A stretch of 64,000 nt of DNA from NCBI RefSeq assembly GCF_000224145.3, contig NC_020177.2, positions 1,893,347 through 1,957,346 on the forward strand, given 5' to 3'. Positions within the stretch are counted from its first letter, which is position 1. Every line of letters begins with the position of its first letter. Of the stretch, positions 33,977 to 43,000 are shown piece after piece. The notes beneath the pieces were generated by a model. That model was not told the origin of the DNA. It saw only the letters and a program-made list of their open reading frames with translations, and made no database searches. The translations under genes and the position numbers were made by a program. This DNA comes from Ciona intestinalis (taxonomy: Eukaryota; Chordata; Ascidiacea; Phlebobranchia; Cionidae).

Positions 33977-36900
33977 ATGAAATTGGCATGGTTCGCATTC
34001 ATTACATGCTTAGTGGCCTTTGCTTGCAACCACAGTAGTGCCGGTAAAACGGGCAAGAACTGCCCTGCCGGAATCCCACTTTGTCGGTGCCGCAAGAAGG
34101 GAACAGTGGTATGCATGAAAAGTAACTGCTTGAAACGATTGCCCACCGGTAACATTACTTTTGAAGAAGGCCTCAAGATTACAGGCATCGTAGTTTCCAG
34201 GTATACGTGTGACATATATGACTTTTAAACGTATTTATCACTGCCTGGTATAAACGCGTGTACCTAAGATAGGCCATTGCGTGTTGAGTCGTTTAGGCAC
34301 TAAACCATATAAAAAGACAATTACTTTGCAGACTGTGGTTTAAACTATAGGATAACATTTAAAAAGTTTATCAGAGTTTAAAAAAGGGTTCGAAAAATTT
34401 TGTAAGAATATTAAAATATAATGTTCACGTGCTTTTCAGACAGCGTAGTTTTCGTGTGATTCGGTCACGTGATCTTGCAGTGTTGCCGAACTTAAAAAGT
34501 GCTCGCTTCTTCAATAATGGAATCTACGCAGTGTTGCACGGAGCATTTTCGAACGTTCCAAATCTGAAAAGGTGAGTGAGACAACAGCGGAAGTCATTTT
34601 TTCCTAGTTACATTGTTGTGGTGGAGAGTCCATTGATACATGGACAATAAACGCTCAGGTTACACGATTATTGTATTCTGTAAACTATGTAAAGCCTCCA
34701 CGTTACATACATTATCTGTTTCGAAATGATACAAAATCACCTGCGCGTATAAAAATGTGTGTCAGAACTTCTGATACTTTAAAACGTACGAGAAATCTTC
34801 CCATTTATTATTACACAGTCTAAGTATTGCAGTGGGAATCGAAATTTTGCACCGTTTGTGCTATTACGAATTTGGTGGATTGAATGTTAAGTGTGTTGGA
34901 CAGAAATTTAATAATTGCCTTGCATGAAATTTATAATTTATGAGCATGCATGGCCTTTACGTCAGAAACCCCTAAACATAAGTGACTTCGAATATATTCA
35001 GTATTTCATTTGTGTTGTCGCATCAAAGGCAATATAATAAAAATGAGTTAACTGTCATACAGGTTAGACCTGCATAAGAATATGCTAAGCGCTGTTCCCA
35101 ACGAGATACGCTCCTTGCCAAATCTTAAAAGTCTCAACTTAGGTGGTAACAAGATCAAGTCTATTCGACCAGACGTCTTTGTCGGAAATCCCCTTCTTAA
35201 GAAACTAATATTAAAAAGAAATAGAATTGAAACTTTCCCCAGCTCTCTACCACCATCGCTGGCGAAAATTTCAATAGGCGATAATTTAATTCCACGTTTT
35301 GGGGACTTGCGGTATTTGAAAGGTTTGAAGATTATAAAAGCAGAACAAAATCGACTGACAAGTATTGGTGCTGACCTATTGCCTTCTTCGCTCGTTGAAC
35401 TGAGCGTCTGTAGAAACCGATTAACTTCCACCATTGAATCTTTAGACGTGAGCAATTTGATGCATCTGCGTCGACTTATGTTGGGTGGAAATATCGGGAT
35501 TGGTCCAATTACTCAAAACACGTTTTTCCGCGGTATCAACAGCTTACAAGAGCTTGGAATCGGGCATTCTAACATTGATGTTATTCACCCTGATGCATTC
35601 GCATGTTTAGCTCACCTCAGAGTGGTGGATATGGGAGGCAACCTTCTCAGAAAAGTGAATTTCGATTGGTTCCATTCCAATATTAATCTCCGTGAGGTTA
35701 AAGTTTCCGGGAATCCGTTGGAATGCAACTGTGAGTTGGTTTCCTCTCTTGAAAGTCTCAATCGGAAAATTCTGAATTCGTTTCCAAGAGATTCAACAGG
35801 AACGTTCAGGTACTTTCGTACTTATGTCTTACGTCATTTGAAGCAAATTTTAATTTAATTTGTGTTGATTCTCCACTAATGTAAGTCTGTAATATGCCAG
35901 TACAAAATTTTTAAGATTTTGAGGTATGCATTTATGTTATGCAGCCGCCATTGGTCTGTCGCCAATTTTTATAACATAAAACATGTTTCAATCCTTAAAT
36001 AATATTTTTAAACAAATTACATTTATTTAGGAGTTTTGCAATTGATTCATCCCACATCGTATGCAACGACATCGACATGAGATTGGCCACCATGCAACAT
36101 GGGGGTATGTAACATTATTTCGTTCCCACGCTTGGACCTTTGTAGTGTTTATGCGATAGTAATAAATAGATTAACAACTACGTTTATTCGTAAGTCAAAC
36201 GCATTTGTGGTTCACACATTACATATTGCTATTTGTTAGAAACCTGTATCATTAGAAGTAGAATGAAAGAATGATGTAGAGCAGTGCTCTTCAACCTTTT
36301 ATGGGATGGTGAACCCCTAAAGTTGTTGCGTCGAACTCATGCACCCCTGACGAACTCATGCACGTAAAACTAATGAAGTTTCACAATTCCCAGTGATGCA
36401 AGATATAGAATTCATATAAAAAAAATGTAGGAAAGTGGCTAAATTGGTTAAAAAAGTTTAAAATGAAAAAATATTGCTGAAAATTGTTGAAGTTTGTGAT
36501 GCACCCTTGCATACCTTCTTGCACTGGTGCACCCCTGGCATATTTTGGTGCACCCTAGGGTGCACCGTGCACACCGGTTGAAGAGCACTGATGTAGAGTA
36601 GTAGACGTATAGAGCCTACTTATGAACAAAATATATTCTAACATCTAAGATAACATATATGAGCTTAAGATAAACATGGAGTTAAAAGTTTTATATTCAG
36701 TGTTATAATTGTATTTGTATAAATCAGACCTTTTTCTTCTACAGAAATGAATAAAAACTACACCAGCATTGTGAAATCTCGTTGTACAATTCAAGGTCCC
36801 AGTAGTGGAAAAAAACCAATCTGTCGTCATCTTGCAGCACCTATTGCGTCAGGTGGGTTAACAAATTTTGAAATATTAAGTTTGTCTTCAAAAGCAAACA

Positions 36901-38436
36901 TGGGCTGTCATTTTTGTACTGATACTGATCAGAAGGTCCGTGTTACCTACACGTACACATTTTTTTAATTTTAATTTATTGATATTAACTTAAAACATTT
37001 TTGCATCAGTAGACAAAGTCGTTACTCGACCGAAACCGACCCTCTTTGCTACTCGCTTCATTCCCAGCTCTACAAGAAGTACAGCAACCAGTACCCTACG
37101 ACCCACAACCAGTACCTTACCACCGACAACTACAACCCTACCACCCAGAACCAGTACCCTACCACCCACAACTTCAACCCTACCACCCACAACTACAACC
37201 CTACCACCCACAACCAGTACCCTACCACCCACAACCAGTACCCTACCACCCACAACCAGTACCCTACCACCCACAACTACAACCCTACCACCCACAACTA
37301 CAACCCTACCACCCACAACCACAACACTACCACCCACAACCACAACCACCACAATACCGCAAACTACTACCTCTACCAAACTACCTGTAACTACCACCTT
37401 AGGAAACAATGCTCCAGGTATAGTTGGTTAGTTTAATTAGTATTCAACTTCAGAGTATCTTGCTTTAAACCAGTGGTTCTTAAACTTTTTTCTATGCCTT
37501 ACCCTTTTAATAAAGATGCTTATCAGATTTACCCCCAAAATGTAACATGGCGCCCATTTATTAAAAAGGAAAAACAACTAATTACATCAGTTATATTTAA
37601 ACTTAGGGCGATGGGTGCGCTAGCTTTTCGGCAATGAGTTGTTTAGTTTCTATTGGAGTACTACAATTAACACAACTTTTCTATCCCGTTAACTGATGTG
37701 GATTCTGATTGGTAACTCATTTAACCTCTAAATACGAGGAATTTGGCCTCGGGTGAATTTACCCCAGTTTAAGAAGTGCTGCTTTAAACAGTAGCTTCGC
37801 CGCAGGTTGTGTACATTTAACATCCAATTATAGAGCAGCGTTTCTTAAACTGGGGTACATTTATTCCTGGAGCATTTTTCTCGTATTTAAAGGGTAAATG
37901 AGCTACCAATAAGAATCCACACCAGTTGACAAGTCAGAAAATTTGTACCGATTGTGGTACTTTACAAGACATTAAAAGGATCGTTGCCAAAAAGCTAGCA
38001 CATCTGTGGCATTAAAATATAACTGATTTAATTATGAGCGCTTTATTACATATTTTTGGTAAAACTGATACGCATCTTTGTTAAGGGCGTAAAGTAAAGC
38101 ATACAAAAAGTTTAAGAACCACTGTAATAGAGCAATTTTATAACGTCATAATGTATTGCAGACATCCAGGAACGTTTCTGTACGGACGATGGCGTGACTT
38201 GCATATTGCCATTTGTTTATGATGGAGTCAGTTACAATGAGTGTGCTCCTTATAGATCAAGTACAACGTGGACGTGGTGCTATACTGATGATGGTGGTAC
38301 ATGGGATTACTGTGCAAAGTGTCCGGTAGGTCTTGTTAATATAAAATTGGACTTTGAATTTAAGGAATTGGGTTTAGGCTATGATGTTGTAAGGAAAATA
38401 GTAATACGTTACACTACCTTTCAGGAGTTAAACTGA
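33977..38436 (+). CDS. Secreted LRR - mucin-like stalk - fibronectin type II protein, 8 exons, 622 aa
   Basis: Model: 33977-34200, 34440-34571, 35063-35809, 36031-36104, 36745-36852, 37010-37417, 38162-38325, 38425-38436; 1869 nt, every junction in frame. Order: signal peptide (1-22); Cys-rich LRR N-cap (CPAGIPLCRC, then C, C); leucine-rich repeats about 75-330 (e.g. LDLHKNMLSAVPNEI, LNLGGNKIKSI); LRR C-cap starting NPLECNCEL near 335; a linker with four Cys; a Thr/Ser/Pro stalk of 7-residue TTSTLPP units (about 445-545) expected to be heavily O-glycosylated; and a fibronectin type II module (about 571-618: CILPFVY, Cys592, TWCYTDD, WDYC). No membrane segment or GPI tail, so probably secreted. 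Role unknown; LRR plus FN2 suggests recognition of protein, glycan or collagen-like ligands. The last 99-bp intron is optional in frame. hAT elements lie in the introns. Confidence 0.85.
36274..36598. mobile_element. hAT-like MITE A, 309 bp, 8-bp duplication
   Basis: Element 36282-36590: ends 'cagtgctcttcaacc' and 'ggttgaagagcactg' are exact inverted copies, flanked by identical 'atgtagag' on both sides. In intron 4 of the LRR gene. Another copy at 40220-40501. Confidence 0.92.
37085..37350 (+). repeat. 21-bp coding minisatellite (Thr/Ser/Pro stalk)
   Basis: About twelve tandem units of the form 'accctaccacccacaaccag' plus one base, varying mainly at 'accagt' against 'actaca'. Encodes the 7-residue TT(S/T)TLPP repeat of the LRR/FN2 protein. 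Confidence 0.93.
37463..37789. mobile_element. hAT-like MITE B, 311 bp, 8-bp duplication
   Basis: Element 37471-37781: ends 'cagtggttcttaaac' and 'gtttaagaagtgctg' (inverted, two mismatches), flanked by identical 'ctttaaac'. In intron 6 of the LRR gene. Confidence 0.9.
37828..38132. mobile_element. hAT-like MITE B, second copy, 289 bp, opposite orientation
   Basis: Element 37836-38124: ends 'cagcgtttcttaaact' and 'agtttaagaaccactg', flanked by 'ttatagag' and 'taatagag' (7 of 8). Begins 47 bp after the previous copy's duplication and is inverted relative to it, so the same intron holds a pair that can fold back. Confidence 0.88.
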
Positions 38437-38518
38437 TGAAATGGAAAGCAACACCACATAACTCTGTAATGCATGTGCATTGTCGTCAAAGCTTACGCTT
38501 TTTGTTGAAACAGTCCAT

Positions 38519-38524
38519 AATAAA
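38519..38524 (+). terminator. Polyadenylation signal of the LRR/FN2 gene
   Basis: AATAAA 83 nt after the stop codon, in 'cagtccataataaaagttcc'. Confidence 0.55.
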
Positions 38525-39074
38525 AGTTCCAGTTTGCGCCTTATAAGTGCACTAAATAATGCTTGTACTTGTAAATAGGGCTTCTCTGCATTGCATTTTA
38601 CACACACACATATATAAGTACTGCACCCTTGCAGTACGATAATCTATCTGTAATCGCACTGTGAACAAATGTTCCAACGAGTTCGATTAAACACAGCATA
38701 TTTATGTTACTTCGTAATACACTTTCAAGCATATTGTACAAAGTATTATGTAAACTAAACCAGTGGAATAGGCTAAACAGATATTATAGAAATCCTATAT
38801 TGGATTTCATCACTTTCGTAAAATTTTTAATATAGATTACTCGTTTGACTAACCCGTCACACAAATATAAATGAGATATGACGACAAAAAAATCGGTTTG
38901 GGCAACAGATTAACTTATATTCTAATTACCTCACACATTTGTAAATTGAGAATTCCTAAAGTTCAAATAATATACACCTCATTCGTGGGTATAACGTATC
39001 CGCATCGAATATGTTTTCATAAAGCAGTTGTTCTTGTTTTATCCGTTGTTAGGTTTCGAATAACGATATATATA

Positions 39075-39267
39075 TTAGGGTGGGTAAAGACGGGACGCCC
39101 TTAACACATATTGTCCAAATACCCTGATCGCGTTTTAAACAATTACCAACGGTCTGTAGGAGTCTTTGGAGTATAGGGTTTTATAATTCTTTGAATGTTC
39201 TTTGTTTACTACCAAGCGGGCGAGAAAATGGAAGAAAAAGTGTCCCATCTTCCCCCATTCTACTATA
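39075..39267 (-). mobile_element. TA-flanked MITE ('gatgggacac' family)
   Basis: Left 'ttagggtgggtaaagacggg', core 'aatgttctttgtttactacc', right 'catcttcccccattctacta'. Confidence 0.9.
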
Positions 39268-39619
39268 TTTTAAAGATTTTAGTGAACAATGAAATTTTTG
39301 CTTACGATATGCGGTTGACGCTGCGCTCCGAAAAGTTTGTTGTTAAAGAGTATTAAGTTAGAAACTGTTAATGAAACCGAAGCGTTATAAACACCTGATG
39401 TGGCGGAACAACCAACTTGCGTTTTATAAGGCCAGCAGTTGTAGTAGAACAGCAGAATTTAATATAATACTAGTCATATACACCAACGATGATTTCTCCG
39501 TTGGAAACCGCACCATTTTTGAGTGATCATAATATACCAGTTTACGGACGCTCTACTTGCTTGAGAGCGCTGCCCTGTGAGTTTCCCTTCGCGATGTATA
39601 TCAAAAAAATGATTTTACT

Positions 39620-39680
39620 ACAAATTGAGAAGAGAAAATAGTATAAAAAGTGGCCCATTTTCTCCCACCCTATACTATAA
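39620..39680 (-). mobile_element. MITE right-end fragment ('gatgggacac' family)
   Basis: 'gagaagagaaaatag' and 'gtggcccattttctcccacc', the last 60 bp of the element only. Confidence 0.7.
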
Positions 39681-39689
39681 TTTAAGAGC

Positions 39690-39960
39690 GCAATATTTCC
39701 AAACTCAAAATAAAAATATATATTAGCACACATGATGAGTTATTTAGCGTTTCGCTCACCGATGTAATATTAGCAATTCGAAAACAGATGGAATTTGACG
39801 GGACAGTTTAAAATTCTTGTTAATTTTAATTAAATATTAGATGAATTTATTATTCGTAATACACGTAAAATAGCACAAAATAATATGTACGGTTTGGAAA
39901 TCAAGCTTAAACATTTTTTTTCTGCCTTTTCTTGTGGTATGGTACACGTTTGGAATAAAC
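39690..39960 (-). mobile_element. Internal fragment of the 1.3-kb 'gatgggac' element
   Basis: 'gcgcaatatttccaaa', 'gagttatttagcg', 'acgggacagtttaaaattc' and 'aaatagcacaaaataatatg' are collinear with 49730-50035. Neither end is preserved. Confidence 0.65.
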
Positions 39961-39978
39961 GAAAACGTTTTCAGGCTG

Positions 39979-39984
39979 TTTATT
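39979..39984 (-). terminator. Polyadenylation signal of the caspase gene
   Basis: AATAAA on the minus strand, 31 nt after the stop codon at 40015. Confidence 0.55.
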
Positions 39985-40014
39985 TAATAGCAGTAGATCC
40001 CACTGTTTGTACAA

Positions 40015-43000
40015 TTAAGTGCTCGGATTGGTATTTCGTTTTGGCTTTTTGATGAATAGTTCCGCAGTTAGTTGACTGGTGATGGATGGAATCTGCTTCA
40101 TATGGTTCATGTCAGGACGCTGTGTCCAAGACTCGAAGTTGAAAGCAACCACACGGTTCACTCGCGTTAAAATCTAACGGCAAAAGAAATTTATTTACCT
40201 GAGCGTTTTGGCACTACACCAGTGCTCTTCAACCGGTGTGCACGAATATTTCAATGGGGCACCATTACAAAAGGATATACAAGGTTGCATCACAAACTTC
40301 AACGATTGTCAGCATTAATATTTAGTTTTGAACATTTTTAACCAATTTAGCCACTTTCTTACATTTTTTTATATTAATTCTATATCTTGCATCACTGGGA
40401 ATTGCGAAACGTCATTAGTTTGACGTTAAAGCAATCAGGGGTGCATGAGTTCGTCACAACAATTTAGGGGTTTACCAATCCAAAAAAAGTTAAGAGCACT
40501 GCCATACACCATAGTACACCATGGCCTACTCAATACACGGCCTAGGAATACACCGAAACTGCTCAGAAAATAAGAGGCCTATTGACGCGAATAATGCCCA
40601 TTATAATACATTGTTACGTCACGGTTTTATGAATGGATTTTGCTGTCTGGCTGTAGTTTTTGCACCAAATAACAGTTTATTTACCATTCCCGGTTAAATT
40701 ACCTTATTTTTCGGGTTATTTTATCAACATCTTATATTTTTTATAAATGTTTAAGCATGACTGAACAGATAGGAGTTACTTTTAACCACGTGCCGCATAC
40801 AAGTAAGTTTTACCGACAGTTTAGTTTGGCTCAGTCGCTGAGTAAAAATAGTATTTGGCTTAAAACAGAAGTTTTTTAAGACAGCCTATATATATCTAGC
40901 AAAAGAACACCGCAGTAACAACAAGAGGTTAATTGATATGTCCGTTGTGGACTTTTAAAACCGGTCCTTAAAAACAATATAGGATATTGGATAAACACAA
41001 GCATTAGNCTTTTGTCTTAAGGTGCTTATGCCTTGATCTGTCCTGCTGCTTANNNNNNNNNNNNNNNNNNNNNNNNNNNNNNNNNNNNNNNNNNNNNNNN
41101 NNNNNNNNNNNNNNNNNNNNNNNNNNNNNNNNNNNNNNNNNNNNNNNNNNNNNNNNNNNNNNNNNNNNNNNNNNNNNNNNNNNNNNNNNNNNNNNNNNNN
41201 NNNNNNNNNNNNNNNNNNNNNNNNNNNNNNNNNNNNNNNNNNNNNNNNNNNNNNNNNNNNNNNNNNNNNNNNNNNNNNNNNNNNNNNNNNNNNNNNNNNN
41301 NNNNNNNNNNNNNNNNNNNNNNNNNNNNNNNNNNNNNNNNNNNNNNNNNNNNNNNNNNNNNNNNNNNNNNNNNNNNNNNNNNNNNNNNNNNNNNNNNNNN
41401 NNNNNNNNNNNNNNNNNNNNNNNNNNNNNNNNNNNNNNNNNNNNNNNNNNNNNNNNNNNNNNNNNNNNNNNNNNNNNNNNNNNNNNNNNNNNNNNNNNNN
41501 NNNNNNNNNNNNNNNNNNNNNNNNNNCTGTTTAAATTTTACTTGTCTGTTCCTTCCTGATAGAATTATTTACACATGTCTGTTTGTTGTTAAGAATATAT
41601 TGATGATGTTACTGATTGAAGATCTTCTTGCCACTTCTTCATGATCATAACATGCAAAGATGGTACCCTTATCCAAATATTTTTATCCAACTACGGATCA
41701 CCTATTGACCATGCTTAAATAGCTTGCTTAATAATTCTGGTGGCTTAGAATTTAATCGAAATAAAATTATAAAGGTGTGCTGCATTATAAAACTTGCCAA
41801 ATGCCTGTCTACTAAATTAAATATAATCAAAACATAGGTTTTCTGTGTTGGTAAACTGAATCTGATTGCTCGTCTCTCTTTATGCTTAATAAACTGATAT
41901 TTATATACTAATAAACCTTTTGCGCTGCTTTATATGTCTGGTATGATTTTAACTAAACAAGAAAATATCCCTGTGACACGTTCTGTGATAAACTGTAAGT
42001 TAAAACAACCTAGAACTGGTACTAAACCTACCAGTTTTTGAAATAAACAGCAAAAGTTTTTTTTACCAACAACTGCAAACTGCATTGAAAATGAAGGAAA
42101 TCCATTCATAAAACCGTGACGTAACAATGTATTATAATGGGCATTATTCGCGTCAATAGGCCTCTTATTTTCTGAGCAGTTTCGGTGTATTCCTAGGCCG
42201 TGTATTGAGTAGGCCATGAGTACACTAACTCCATTACCACTAAAAGCCAATCCCCGTATGTTTCGAAAGCCACTGTATAGATATAATTTGTCATGCGTGA
42301 CGAGTGAGAGAAAAAGGCAGCTAAACTACCATGTTAGTGCACTATGCATATACTAGTGATATGTACCTTCATTATGTCCATTTCGTCACTATAGCGTTCA
42401 AAAACTGAACAAAGTGTTTGAATGAAAATAGATCCTTTGTCAGAACTTCTCCAAGCGTAATAATCTACGAAGGGGAATAACATTGGACGGAATAGGGTTA
42501 TGTTTTCAAGGCCATTGGTTAAAAGTTAGAAATACGAAATTGGTGTGAAAAATAACCAATTCGTTCAATATACACGGTATATTTATTTAACCTAGTCAAC
42601 TTACCGTTACGTGTTCATGATTTAGTTTTTTTTTTATTTTATTGTCAGTAATCATGTGGGCATGCTATATATACATATACATGTAATTTAGGTATTGCAA
42701 TCTAGATCCGTAAGCTCTTTTTAGGGCGTGCCTCGCCCTGATAATAACTAAACGTAAAAGGCTTGTTTATTTGCTAGGTGTAGCGACCACGCTTATTTTC
42801 TTCCAACTAAATGTAAATAAGCAAGTTTTAACAACTGTTGTTTTGTCGCGCAATCCTGCCTTTTCTTTTAAAATATATATAGTAGGGTGGGGGAAGATGG
42901 GACACTTTGTCAGACGAGACCTTTTTTAATTTCCTTTTTACGGACCCCCATTTAATGATAATCAGGAAAATAAAGTTACAGAATTATTCGACAGTATTAT

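Larger units (their letters stand above)
38437..40014. other. Intergenic between the convergent LRR and caspase genes
   Basis: LRR gene 3' UTR, one MITE (39075-39267), a MITE end fragment (39620-39680) and an internal fragment of the 1.3-kb element (39690-39960). No gene recognised. Confidence 0.6.

Noticed and set aside
37085-37350. Regular repeats resembling a CRISPR array
   Set aside because: Units are contiguous 21-mers without spacers, in a eukaryotic coding exon.
37046-37390. Plus-strand frame with Pro-Tyr-His-Pro-Gln repeats
   Set aside because: Shifted frame of the same minisatellite; it does not connect to flanking exons in phase.
36990-37409. Long minus-strand frame rich in Val-Gly-Gly repeats
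   Set aside because: It is the exact antisense of the 21-bp Thr/Ser/Pro minisatellite; periodicity keeps several frames open. The plus-strand frame has proper splice sites and joins the LRR and FN2 exons.
41033-41644. 203-codon open frame
   Set aside because: It is open only because it runs through 474 N.
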